NCBI GenBank assembly: GCA_022565075.1
Contig: JADFKG010000009.1
Span: 1 to 23,874 of the forward strand
Direction of reading: 5' to 3'
DNA length: 23,874 nucleotides
DNA from: Chloroflexota bacterium
GTDB lineage: Bacteria > Chloroflexota > Dehalococcoidia > SM23-28-2 > RBG-16-64-32
Shown: positions 16,128 through 23,831 of the stretch, in pieces
Layout: each line of letters starts with the position of its first letter
Position numbering within the stretch: the stretch's first letter is position 1
Notes under the pieces: model-generated
The model's database searches: none
The model's input: the letters and a program-made list of their open reading frames with translations, nothing else
Told to the model about the DNA's origin: nothing
Made by a program: the position numbers and the translations under genes

Positions 16128-18185
16128 CTAGGTCTTCGCTTCTTCGCGGTCTCGGTTCGCCTCTTCGATGACCTTCTGTGCCGCGTGCGCTGGCACTTCC
16201 TCGTAGTGCGAGAACTCGATCGTGAAGAAGCCGCGGCCCTGCGTCAGCGAACGCATGTCGGCTGAGTAGTGTTGGACTTCCGGTAGCGGCGCCTGGGCTT
16301 CGATCGTCGTCATCGCCCCGGAGGGGTTCATCCCCTGGACGCGGGCGCGCTTGCCGTTGAGGTCGCTGATAACGTCGCCGGTGTTGGCTTCGGGCACCGT
16401 GATCTGCATGTCCATGATCGGCTCAAGAAGGATCGGGTGCGCGGCCTCGGTCGCTTCGCGAAGGGCCATCGCCGCAGCGAGCTTGAACGCCATGTCGGAC
16501 GAGTCGACGGGGTGCTCCCTGCCGTCATAGAGGGTTATCTTGGCGTCCACCATCGGGAAGTGGGCGAGTACACCCTCACGGGAGCCTTCCATGACGCCCT
16601 TCTCCACCGAACCGATGTACTGCTTTGGCACCGAGCCGCCGACGATGCGGTCCTCGAACTGGACGCCCGAGCCTCGCGGCAGCGGACCGATCTCCAGCGC
16701 GACGCGGGCGAACTGGCCGTGGCCGCCGGTCTGCTTCTTATGCGTGTACTCTGCCTGGCCCTTCGAGCGGACGGTCTCGCGGTAGGGCACGCGCGGGGTG
16801 TGCATCTCCAGCTCGACACCGAACTTGCGCTTGACCCGCTCCAGGTTGACCTCGACGTGCGAGTCGCCGAGGCCGGAGAGGATCATCTCGCCCGTGTCCG
16901 GGTTACGTTCGAGGTGCAGGCTGGGGTCTTCCTCGACGATGCGGTTGAGGGCGCTGCCCATCTTGTCGAGGTCGGCCTTGGTCTTTGGCGAAACCGCGGC
17001 TCTGGCCGAGGGGCTGGGGAACGAGATCGGATCGAGCTTGACGTCGCTGCCCTTGGCGCAGAGAGTGTCGCCGGTCTTCGTCTCCGCCAGCTTGGCGACG
17101 GCGCCGATATCGCCGCCTACGATCCGCGGCACCTGGTCCTGTGTCTTGCCGGAGATGTGGTAAACGGTGCCGATGCGCTCGTCCACGTCCCTGGTGGCGT
17201 TCCAGGCGTGAGAGTCGCCGTCGAGTATGCCGGAGAGCACGCGGAAGTAGGTGAGGCGGCCGACGTAGGGGTCGGCGGCCGTCTTGAAGACTAGCGCGGC
17301 CAGCGGGGCCGCAGGATCGGCCTTCAACTCCTGGTCGCCGGCCTGGACGGAGCGGTCGGTCGGCGCTGGGAAATAGTCGCAGATGGCGGCGAGAAGGCGG
17401 CGCACTCCCAACACCCGGCTCCCGGCGCCTGAGAAGATCGGGACGAGGCTGCCGCTGGCGATGCCGGCGCGGATGCCGGCGGAGAGCTCTTCCGGTGTCA
17501 GCTCCTCGCCTTCGAGGTACTTGTTGACGAGCGTGTCGTCGGTTTCGGCGGCGGCCTCGATGAGCTTCTCTCGCGCCTGATCGGCCGCACCCTGCAGGTC
17601 GTCCGGGATGGGGCCTTCCTCGCCCTTTTCGCCGGTGTACGCTTTCATCGTCAGCACGTCGACGACCCCCTGGAACGAGGACTCAGCGCCGATGGGCAGG
17701 GTCAGGGGCAGGCACTTGTTGCCCCACGTCGACTGGATGTCGGAAACGCAGCGTTCGAAATCGGCGTTGTCGCGGTCCATGCGGTTGATGAGGAAAGCGC
17801 GCGGCAACTCCAGCTCGTCGGCGAAGCGCCAGGCGAATTCGGTCCCGACCTCCACGCTGGACACGGCGTCGATCATGATCAGGGCGGTCTCGACGGCGCG
17901 CAGGCCGCACTTCACTTCGCCCATGAAGTCCATGTAGCCGGGAGTGTCGATGATGTTGATCTTGCGGTCGTTCCACTCCAGCGGAATGATCGAGAGGCTG
18001 AGGCTGAAGCTGCGCTTGTGCTCGTCCGGGTCCCAGTCGCTGGTGGTGGTGTGGTCTTCGATGGTGCCGAGGCGCGTGACAGCGCCGGCGGCGAAGAGCA
18101 TCGCTTCCGCGAGCGTCGTCTTGCCGGTGCCGGAGTGGCCGACGAGTGCGACGTTGCGGATGCTATCTGCAGCGTATTCCTTCAT
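16128..18185 (-). CDS. Elongation factor G-like GTPase (EF-G2 type)
   Basis: 685 residues with all five EF-G domains: GTPase, domain II, and the domain IV region with GGHGQFARVALEIGPLP and SVPKQYIGSVEKGVMEG. The GTPase motifs differ from translocating EF-G: the P-loop is GHSGTGKT (16-23) in place of GHxDAGKT, switch I has RSFSLSLSI in place of RGITI, and switch II is DTPGYMDF (80-87), so the catalytic His of DTPGH is Tyr. NRMDR (134-138) is intact. These are features of the EF-G2 group found beside a normal FusA in many bacteria, whose role is unclear. GAGG lies nine bases before the ATG. It is divergent from the nitrilase gene. Confidence 0.9.
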   Translation of the reverse strand: MKEYAADSIRNVALVGHSGTGKTTLAEAMLFAAGAVTRLGTIEDHTTTSDWDPDEHKRSFSLSLSIIPLEWNDRKINIIDTPGYMDFMGEVKCGLRAVETALIMIDAVSSVEVGTEFAWRFADELELPRAFLINRMDRDNADFERCVSDIQSTWGNKCLPLTLPIGAESSFQGVVDVLTMKAYTGEKGEEGPIPDDLQGAADQAREKLIEAAAETDDTLVNKYLEGEELTPEELSAGIRAGIASGSLVPIFSGAGSRVLGVRRLLAAICDYFPAPTDRSVQAGDQELKADPAAPLAALVFKTAADPYVGRLTYFRVLSGILDGDSHAWNATRDVDERIGTVYHISGKTQDQVPRIVGGDIGAVAKLAETKTGDTLCAKGSDVKLDPISFPSPSARAAVSPKTKADLDKMGSALNRIVEEDPSLHLERNPDTGEMILSGLGDSHVEVNLERVKRKFGVELEMHTPRVPYRETVRSKGQAEYTHKKQTGGHGQFARVALEIGPLPRGSGVQFEDRIVGGSVPKQYIGSVEKGVMEGSREGVLAHFPMVDAKITLYDGREHPVDSSDMAFKLAAAMALREATEAAHPILLEPIMDMQITVPEANTGDVISDLNGKRARVQGMNPSGAMTTIEAQAPLPEVQHYSADMRSLTQGRGFFTIEFSHYEEVPAHAAQKVIEEANRDREEAKT

Positions 18186-18222
18186 AGGGACGTTCCTCGC
18201 TTCAGAGTGGAGCTTGCCTGCG

Positions 18223-18228
18223 ATTCTA
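18223..18228 (-). promoter_or_regulatory. -10 box for the EF-G-like gene
   Basis: TAGAAT on the minus strand, 37 bases before the ATG. The -35 is unclear. It lies in the 163-base divergent gap shared with the nitrilase promoter. Confidence 0.4.
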
Positions 18229-18302
18229 TCCTATCTGCGCTACGCTTGAAAACGGATCGCTCGCCCGGCCGCGCCTCTACCGGAGCGCGCTCGACGCTGA
18301 CC

Positions 18303-18331
18303 TTCCAAAATGCCGAATGCGCATCTATCCT
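18303..18331 (+). promoter_or_regulatory. Nitrilase promoter
   Basis: TTCCAA (18303-18308), 17 bases, then TATCCT (18326-18331). Predicted start is near 18338, directly on the GGAGGAG ribosome site. Confidence 0.5.
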
Positions 18332-18348
18332 GTCCCCGGAGGAGAATG

Positions 18349-19311
18349 ATGGCCAAAGCCAGGAAATTTACCGTCGCCGCCGCCCAGATCGCGCCCGTCT
18401 TTATGGACCGCGCGGCTACCATCGAGAAGGCCTGCGAAACGCTGGCCGAGGCGGCCGCCAACGGCGCGAAGCTGGTGGTCTTTCCCGAGGCGTTCGTGCC
18501 GTCGTACCCGGACTGGGTCTGGGTGACCCCGGCGATCAGGGCCGATTTGCACAGCTCGATGTACGCCGAGCTGCTCGACCAGTCCGTGACGGTGCCCGGG
18601 CCCGACGTCGACAAGCTCTGCCGCGCGGCGAAGAAGAACAAGTGCTACGTCGTCATCGGCGTCAACGAACGAAACGCCGCCGCCAGCGGCACGAGCCTCT
18701 ACAACACGCTTGTCTACATCGACGACAAGGGCAAGGTGATGGGCATTCACCGCAAGCTTATGCCGACAGCGGCCGAGCGGCTGGTCTGGATGCCCGGCGA
18801 CGGCAGCACGCTGGATGTCTTCGACACTCCGTACGGAAAGCTGGGCGGTCTGATCTGCTGGGAGAACTACATGCCGCTGGCGCGCTACGCGATGTACGCC
18901 CAGGGGGTGCAGATATACGTCGCGGCGACGTGGGACAGCGCCGACAGCTGGGTCGCGACGCTCCGTCACATCGCCAAGGAGGGGCGCTTGTACGTCATCG
19001 GCTGCTGCATCGCCATGCGCCGCGACGAGATTCCGGACCGCTACGAGTTCAAGAGCCTCTATCCGCCGAACGGTGAGTGGGTGAACGTTGGCAACAGCGC
19101 CATCGTCGGGCCCGACGGCGACCTCCTCGCCGGGCCGGTCGCCGCCAAGGAGGAGATCCTCTACGCGGAGATCGACATCTCGCGGCAGCTAGGCTCGCGC
19201 TACTGGCTCGACGCGGCCGGCCACTACGCCCGGCCGGACGTCTTCCAGCTCACCGTGAACCGGCGCGCCAACGCAATGATCGCCGACGCCCCCGAACCTC
19301 CGGCCGGCTAG
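18349..19311 (+). CDS. Nitrilase (carbon-nitrogen hydrolase family)
   Basis: 320 residues. Nitrilases hydrolyse R-CN to carboxylate and ammonia in the cytosol. The catalytic triad is visible: Glu47 (VVFPEAFVPSYP), Lys136 (HRKLMPTAAERLVW) and Cys170 (GGLICWENYMPLAR). The LICWEN and PTAAERLVW blocks are those of true nitrilases and cyanide hydratases rather than amidases or NIT/CN_hydrolase relatives. The aliphatic or aromatic substrate preference cannot be read. GGAGG (18338-18342) fits ATG 18349 better than the adjacent ATG 18346. It converges with folD across 15 bases with no terminator. Confidence 0.92.
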   Translation: MAKARKFTVAAAQIAPVFMDRAATIEKACETLAEAAANGAKLVVFPEAFVPSYPDWVWVTPAIRADLHSSMYAELLDQSVTVPGPDVDKLCRAAKKNKCYVVIGVNERNAAASGTSLYNTLVYIDDKGKVMGIHRKLMPTAAERLVWMPGDGSTLDVFDTPYGKLGGLICWENYMPLARYAMYAQGVQIYVAATWDSADSWVATLRHIAKEGRLYVIGCCIAMRRDEIPDRYEFKSLYPPNGEWVNVGNSAIVGPDGDLLAGPVAAKEEILYAEIDISRQLGSRYWLDAAGHYARPDVFQLTVNRRANAMIADAPEPPAG

Positions 19312-19326
19312 TACCGAACGCCTGGC

Positions 19327-20214
19327 CTAGCGGCGGGCGGTCTGCTCGGCGAGCCAGACGGTGTTCGAGAGCAGCATGGCGATCGTCATCGGCCCGACGC
19401 CGCCGGGCACGGGTGTGATCGCGCCCGCGATCTCGCGCACCGGCTCGTAGTCCACGTCTCCGACGAGGCGCCGGCCCGACTTGCGGCTGGCGTCCTCGAC
19501 CCAGTTGTTGCCGACGTCGATGACGACGGCGCCGGGCTTCACCATGTCTGCCGTGATCGCTCCGGCGACGCCCATCGCGGCGATGAGGATATCCGCGCGG
19601 CGGGTGAACTCCGGCAACTCCTTCGTAGCCGTGTGGCAGAGCGTGACCGTGGCGTTGGCGCGCTCGTTCTTCTGCATCAGGATGCCGGCCAGCGGCTTGC
19701 CGACGATGTTCGAGCGGCCGCAGATCACGACGTGCTTGCCGGCGGGCGGATTGCCGGTGCGGAGGAGCAGTTCGACGATGCCGGCGGGCGTGGCGGGCCA
19801 GGTCGTGGGTTCGCCGCGCAGCAGCTTGCCGAGGCTGGTCGGCGTGACGCCGTCGGCGTCCTTGGCCGGGTCGATGGCGGCGATGACGGCGTCCTCGTTC
19901 ATCTGCTTCGGCAGCGGCAGCTGGACGAGGATGCCGTGAAAGCGCGCGTCGGCGTTGAGCGCGGCGATGCGGGCGATGATCTCGTCCTGGGGCGTGTCCT
20001 CCGGCAGGTGGATCATCTCTGAGAAGAGACCGGCCTCCTCCGCCGTCGTGCCCTTGGAGCGCACGTAGGAGAGCGACGAGGCGTTATCGCCGGTGAGGAC
20101 GAGCGCCAGACCAGGGGTGACGTCGTGGTCTTCGCGCAGGCGTCTTGCACGCTCGGCGACCTCGGCCCGGACCTGCTCGGCGATCGCTTTGCCGTCGATG
20201 ATTTCGGCTGGCAC
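19327..20214 (-). CDS. folD: Methylenetetrahydrofolate dehydrogenase / methenyltetrahydrofolate cyclohydrolase
   Basis: 295 residues from GTG 20214. FolD interconverts 5,10-methylene- and 10-formyl-tetrahydrofolate with NADP. The catalytic Tyr50-x-x-x-Lys54 pair (SYVRSK), VQLPLP (97-102), DADGVTP (119-125, usually DVDGFHP), NADP-site GRSNIVGKP (166-174) and PVPGGVGPMT near the C-terminus are present. The open frame runs further upstream, but the GTG gives the standard N-terminus (MPAEIIDGKAIA) and lies seven bases from a TATGAT box. It is divergent from the MOSC gene with only 72 bases between the starts. Confidence 0.94.
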   Translation of the reverse strand: MPAEIIDGKAIAEQVRAEVAERARRLREDHDVTPGLALVLTGDNASSLSYVRSKGTTAEEAGLFSEMIHLPEDTPQDEIIARIAALNADARFHGILVQLPLPKQMNEDAVIAAIDPAKDADGVTPTSLGKLLRGEPTTWPATPAGIVELLLRTGNPPAGKHVVICGRSNIVGKPLAGILMQKNERANATVTLCHTATKELPEFTRRADILIAAMGVAGAITADMVKPGAVVIDVGNNWVEDASRKSGRRLVGDVDYEPVREIAGAITPVPGGVGPMTIAMLLSNTVWLAEQTARR

Positions 20215-20220
20215 GAGGCA

Positions 20221-20226
20221 ATCATA
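20221..20226 (-). promoter_or_regulatory. -10 box for folD
   Basis: TATGAT on the minus strand; the GTG begins at the seventh base after it, predicting a leaderless message. The -35 match is poor. Confidence 0.5.
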
Positions 20227-20273
20227 TCGGCTCGGCGCGCGCCAATCCACGCGCGATCGGCGTCCGTCGTTGG

Positions 20274-20279
20274 TACAAT
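20274..20279 (+). promoter_or_regulatory. -10 box for the MOSC gene
   Basis: TACAAT; the ATG at 20287 begins eight bases after it, again predicting a leaderless message. No clear -35. Confidence 0.5.
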
Positions 20280-20286
20280 GCCGCGC

Positions 20287-21093
20287 ATGACCCGTCTTGG
20301 TACGGTCTCCGCACTCTGGCGCTTTCCAGTGAAGGCGATGATGGGCGAGCAGCTGAACCGCGCTCTCATTACCGCTGGTGGGCTCGCCGGCGACCGCGAC
20401 TGGGCGCTGATCGACGCCGACAACCACATCGGTACCGGCAAGATTCCCCGCAAATGGGGGCCGCTGTTCAGCTCGCGCGCCCGCTATCTCGAGGAGCCGA
20501 ACGGCGAGGCGCCCATCGCGGCCGAGATGACGCTGCCGGACGGCGAGCGAGTCATGACCTCGGCCGCGGAGGCGGACGCCCGGCTCTCCGCGCTGCTGGG
20601 CTTCGAGGCGCGGCTGATTACCGAGGCGCCGGAACCGCTGAAGCTGGAGTCGCCGCCGCTGGGCAAGGTCCCGGAGAGCGACGACGGCGAGATCGTCGAT
20701 TTCCCGGTGATCAACCGCTTCTTCGACCTCGGCTCGCTGCACCTGCTGACGACGGCGACGCTGGCGAAGCTGCGCGAGCTGAGCCCCGGCACGACGTTTG
20801 ACGCGCGGCGCTTCCGCCCGAACATCATCGTGGACACCGAAGGCGCCAGCGGCTTCGTCGAGAACGACTGGCCCGGCAAGGTGATCGCGATCGGCGACGA
20901 AGTGCGGATCAAGGTGATGATGCCGACGATCCGCTGCGTGGTGACGACGCTCGCGCAGGACGACCTGCCGAACGACCCCTCGGTGCTAAAGACGGCTGCG
21001 GAGCACAACAGCGCGAACGTCGGCGTCTACGCGGCGGTTGAGCAGGGCGGCACCGTGCGCCGCGGCGACTCGGTCGAGCTAGTTGACGGCTAG
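20287..21093 (+). CDS. MOSC domain-containing protein (MOSC_N + MOSC)
   Basis: 268 residues. An N-terminal beta-barrel domain (MTRLGTVSALWRFPVKAMMG, GLAGDRDWALID) leads into a MOSC domain with FDARRFRPNII (171-181), the ligand Cys217 in MPTIRCVVTT, and the closing RRGDSVEL strand. MOSC proteins bind sulfurated molybdenum cofactor; relatives are YcbX and the mARC N-hydroxylated-compound reductases. It lacks YcbX's C-terminal ferredoxin domain, so its electron donor is unknown. Its stop codon abuts the fragment of a sulfite-oxidase-family gene, and an intact Mo enzyme gene of that family lies 1.6 kb away. Confidence 0.9.
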   Translation: MTRLGTVSALWRFPVKAMMGEQLNRALITAGGLAGDRDWALIDADNHIGTGKIPRKWGPLFSSRARYLEEPNGEAPIAAEMTLPDGERVMTSAAEADARLSALLGFEARLITEAPEPLKLESPPLGKVPESDDGEIVDFPVINRFFDLGSLHLLTTATLAKLRELSPGTTFDARRFRPNIIVDTEGASGFVENDWPGKVIAIGDEVRIKVMMPTIRCVVTTLAQDDLPNDPSVLKTAAEHNSANVGVYAAVEQGGTVRRGDSVELVDG

Positions 21094-21137
21094 GCCAGGG
21101 TCTCTTCGACGACGACGGCGATGCGCTGGCAGGCGTT
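21090..21137 (-). pseudogene. Orphan 3'-end fragment of a sulfite-oxidase-family gene
   Basis: Read on the minus strand this encodes NACQRIAVVVEETLA and a stop, almost the same as the C-terminus of the intact gene at 22674-23792 (NACQRIAVVVEERLA). It agrees at 45 of 48 bases, with 36 in a row identical. Two codons upstream an in-frame TGA (21141-21143) closes the frame, so nothing functional remains. Its stop overlaps the MOSC stop on the other strand. Confidence 0.75.
21090..21137. repeat. Direct repeat, left copy
   Basis: Pairs with 22674-22721 at an offset of 1584 bases; 45 of 48 positions match and 21102-21137 is identical to 22686-22721. Together they flank the FAD-oxidase gene in the same orientation. 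Confidence 0.85.
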
Positions 21138-21176
21138 CGGTCACACAAGTGCTGCAGCTATTGCTCTGTGCCTGAG

Positions 21177-22556
21177 CTAGGCCGGCTGGATGTTCTGGTT
21201 CAGGTGGAAGAGGTTTGAGGGATCGTACTTGGCCTTGATCTTGGCGAGGCGGTCGTAGTTGTCCCGGTAGCTGGCTTTGATTCGCTCCTGGTCTTCTTCG
21301 TGCATGAAGTTGACGTAGGCGCCGCCGGAGGAGTTCGGGCTTAGTTCGTCCCAGTAGTTGCGGACCCATTCACGGTTGGCTTCGGTGTCGGCCGGATCGG
21401 GGAAGAGGGCCGCGATGACGTGCGTGAAATTGGCCTCGCGGTAACTCCAGGCGGTGTCGGTCTTGCCGACGCGGTGGGCAGCGCCGTTGACGGGATAGAT
21501 GTGCATGGCCGACTCGAAGGTAGGGATGTTGGGGCCGTGCTTGGCGTGGGTGGCGATTAGCGGGTCGGTGAGGTCGTCGACGAAGTCGGCTTTCCAATAG
21601 TGCTGGAGACCCTCGGGCACGGCGCCGTCGAAGGCGGAGTTCAGCGCGGGGAAGGGCACCTCGGCTGTGCCGTCCATGAGCGGCGGGCCGAAATCGCGCA
21701 GGGGCTGAGTCATTTCGGGGCCCTTCTCGAGGGGTCCCGTCCAGGCGCAAATGATGGCGGCGACGGTCTTGTTCTGAAGCTCGGCGGGGAAGGGGTCGGC
21801 GGGCGGGACGATGAGGTAGGCGAAGAAGGCCGTCATGTCGTCGGGCGCGTCCATGATGAAGTCGCGGAAAAGCTTCATGACTTCGGGGCCCTTCTTGACG
21901 TCGTAGAAGAACGGGCCGCCGAAGACGGTGTGGACGTCATGCGCCTGGAACTCGAACGAGGTGACAACGCCGAAGTTTCCGCCGCCGCCCCTCAAGGCCC
22001 AGTAGAGATCATCGTTTTCGTTTGCGCTGGCGGTCAGGCGATTGCCGTCGGCTGTAATGACGTCGGCGGAGATAAGGTTGTCGCAAGTGAGGCCGGCCTT
22101 GCGGGTCAGGTATCCGATACCGCCGCCGAGAGCAAGGCCGGCAACGCCCGTGGTGGAGATGATGCCCGAGGGTACGGCCAGACCGAATTGATGGGTGGCG
22201 TGGTCGACGTCACCCCAGAGGCAACCACCCTGAACGCGCACGGTCTTCGTAGCGGGATCGACGTGGACGCTGTTCATTAGCCGCAGGTCGATGACGACGC
22301 CGTCGTCATTGACTGCGAAGCCGTTGGGATTGTGACTGCCGCCGCGGATGCTGAGGTCGAGATCGTTATCGCGGGCGAAGTTGACGGTAGCGGTCACGTC
22401 CGCGTCGTCAACGCATTGGACGATGACGGCGGGCCGCTTGTCGATCTGGGCGTTGTAAACGCGGCGAGCGTCGTCGTAACGAGAGTCGCCGGGCGTGATA
22501 ACCGCGCCGCGCACTGCTGCTTCGAGCTGTTCAGTGGATACCTGCTGTGTGGCCAA
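21177..22556 (-). CDS. FAD-linked oxidase, berberine-bridge-enzyme type
   Basis: 459 residues from TTG 22556. It has an FAD_binding_4 domain with RGGSHNPNG (71-79), whose His75 is the expected covalent flavin attachment, and the GLAVPSG...GLALGGGIGYLTRK nucleotide region. The C-terminal BBE block, YDPSNLFHLNQNI, is diagnostic. Bicovalent members have a Cys where this protein has Ile133, so only the His bond is expected. Such enzymes oxidise sugars, alkaloids or other alcohols with O2; the substrate here is unknown. There is no signal peptide. AAGGAG lies eight bases before the TTG, and a -10-like box covers an upstream ATG (22610), making that start unlikely. It lies between direct repeats. 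Confidence 0.92.
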   Translation of the reverse strand: MATQQVSTEQLEAAVRGAVITPGDSRYDDARRVYNAQIDKRPAVIVQCVDDADVTATVNFARDNDLDLSIRGGSHNPNGFAVNDDGVVIDLRLMNSVHVDPATKTVRVQGGCLWGDVDHATHQFGLAVPSGIISTTGVAGLALGGGIGYLTRKAGLTCDNLISADVITADGNRLTASANENDDLYWALRGGGGNFGVVTSFEFQAHDVHTVFGGPFFYDVKKGPEVMKLFRDFIMDAPDDMTAFFAYLIVPPADPFPAELQNKTVAAIICAWTGPLEKGPEMTQPLRDFGPPLMDGTAEVPFPALNSAFDGAVPEGLQHYWKADFVDDLTDPLIATHAKHGPNIPTFESAMHIYPVNGAAHRVGKTDTAWSYREANFTHVIAALFPDPADTEANREWVRNYWDELSPNSSGGAYVNFMHEEDQERIKASYRDNYDRLAKIKAKYDPSNLFHLNQNIQPA

Positions 22557-22608
22557 GGCGGTGTCTCCTTCCGGGTTAGGCGGCTGGCTGTGGGGCTTGA
22601 ACGAGGAC

Positions 22609-22637
22609 ATTCTAACACCCGGGGACGTGATGATCAG
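22609..22637 (-). promoter_or_regulatory. Candidate promoter of the FAD-oxidase gene
   Basis: TAGAAT (22609-22614, minus) lies 17 bases from CTGATC (22632-22637). Predicted start is near 22603, giving a leader of about 47 bases to TTG 22556. The gene may also be read through from the upstream Mo enzyme gene, 117 bases away. Confidence 0.4.
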
Positions 22638-22673
22638 CCGCAGTGAATCCGTCGAACTCCTTGGCTGAGTGGG

Positions 22674-22721
22674 CTAGGCGAGGCGCTCTTCGACGACGAC
22701 GGCGATGCGCTGGCAGGCGTT
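22674..22721. repeat. Direct repeat, right copy (3' end of Mo enzyme gene)
   Basis: The last 48 bases of the sulfite-oxidase-family gene, repeated at 21090-21137. See the left copy. Confidence 0.85.
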
Positions 22722-23792
22722 GTTGCCCATGCCCTGCAGGTTCCACATCTCGTCCGGCTGCCGGGCGCCCGTAGCGCATGTAGCGCGGACGGAGAGTTCG
22801 TACGAACCGGGCTTCGCGTCCCAGTCGCACGACCAACCGCGCCACGCGAACCGGCCGACCGGCGCCTCAAGCACAGCCTCGGACCAGGATTTGCCGCCGT
22901 CGGTGCTGACCTCGACGCCGGTCACCTGCTCGCGGCCGGCCCAGGCGCGTCCGCTGAGCGTCACGCGGCCGGCTTCGAGGAGGCGGGTGCGCGTGAGGAA
23001 GTCTGGTATGCCGGGTGGTGCCATGAGGGCGCGTGGCCGTATGAGCGTGACCGGCTCACCCGGCTCGCCCGATTCCGTCTGGTAGCGGTAGGCCTCCGCC
23101 TGCTGGAAGCCGCCGAACTCGTGGTCGATCGCTTCGATCGAGGTGAGCCACTTGACGTTCGTCATGCCGTACCAGCCGGGAACGATCAGCCGCAGCGGGA
23201 AGCCGTGCTGCGGCTCCAGCGGTGCCCCGTTCATGGCGTAGGCGAGCAGCACCTCTTCGCGGGTCGCCTCGGCGACGGTGAGGCTGCGCTCGTAGAGGTG
23301 CACGTTGTTGTCCTGGACGCCGCGGTCGGCGCCGGTGAAGACGATCTCAGAGCTCTCCGGGCGCAGGCCGGCCTCATCGAGGATCGGGGCCAGTGGTGTG
23401 CCGGTCCACTCAGCCGTGCCGATCGCCTCTACCATCCAGGGCTGGCTGATCGGGCGGGGCGCCATCAGGGCGCGTCCGTTGCCGGCGCACTCCATCGTAA
23501 CCGGCATCGTGACGGCCGGCCGGGCCTTGATCTCGTCGAGCGAGAGGCTGACCCCGCGCTCGACCAGGCCGCCGATGTGCAGGCGGTAGCCCTTGGCCTC
23601 GATGTGCGGGATGTCGAAATGGACGAGGAGGTAGTGCATGCCGGACGGCGTGATCGGGTAGCGGAGGCCTTCGAGCGGCATCCCGCGGTTGCGCAGGGCG
23701 AGCGCGACCTCTTCTCGCGTGAAGCGGTCGCTGTGCTCGATCCCGCTGCCGTCGCCGACGGTGTGAAAGCGGCTGGAGTGACCGTGTGCCAT
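22674..23792 (-). CDS. Sulfite-oxidase-family molybdopterin-dependent oxidoreductase
   Basis: 372 residues. The central Mo-cofactor domain has MECAGNGR (100-107), with Cys102 as the expected Mo thiolate ligand, followed by the GVQDNN region and HGFPLRLIVPGWYGMTNVKWL, typical of COG2041 proteins. The C-terminal immunoglobulin-like dimerisation domain (Mo-co_dimer) includes GRAWAGREQVTGVEVSTDGG. There is no heme domain and no Tat or Sec signal in the N-terminus (MAHGHSSRFHTVGDG), so it should be cytosolic with a separate electron acceptor. Sulfite as the real substrate is not certain. The flavin oxidase gene follows on the same strand. Confidence 0.92.
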   Translation of the reverse strand: MAHGHSSRFHTVGDGSGIEHSDRFTREEVALALRNRGMPLEGLRYPITPSGMHYLLVHFDIPHIEAKGYRLHIGGLVERGVSLSLDEIKARPAVTMPVTMECAGNGRALMAPRPISQPWMVEAIGTAEWTGTPLAPILDEAGLRPESSEIVFTGADRGVQDNNVHLYERSLTVAEATREEVLLAYAMNGAPLEPQHGFPLRLIVPGWYGMTNVKWLTSIEAIDHEFGGFQQAEAYRYQTESGEPGEPVTLIRPRALMAPPGIPDFLTRTRLLEAGRVTLSGRAWAGREQVTGVEVSTDGGKSWSEAVLEAPVGRFAWRGWSCDWDAKPGSYELSVRATCATGARQPDEMWNLQGMGNNACQRIAVVVEERLA

Positions 23793-23802
23793 GTTGGGGC
23801 CG

Positions 23803-23831
23803 ATGTTAGGTCAGCGGGAGGAGGGGATCAA
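23803..23831 (-). promoter_or_regulatory. Promoter of the Mo enzyme gene
   Basis: On the minus strand TTGATC (23826-23831), 17 bases, then TAACAT (23803-23808). The predicted start is about four bases before the ATG at 23792, so the leader is too short for a ribosome site, and none is visible. Confidence 0.55.

Noticed and set aside
18349..19311. Nitrilase as part of the transporter system (nitrile uptake and hydrolysis)
   Set aside because: It is separated from the liv genes by the oppositely oriented EF-G-like gene and has its own promoter, so no link is supported.
22557..22610. ATG 22610 start for the FAD oxidase
   Set aside because: A TAGAAT box overlaps that ATG, so transcription would begin after it; TTG 22556 has AAGGAG at eight bases.
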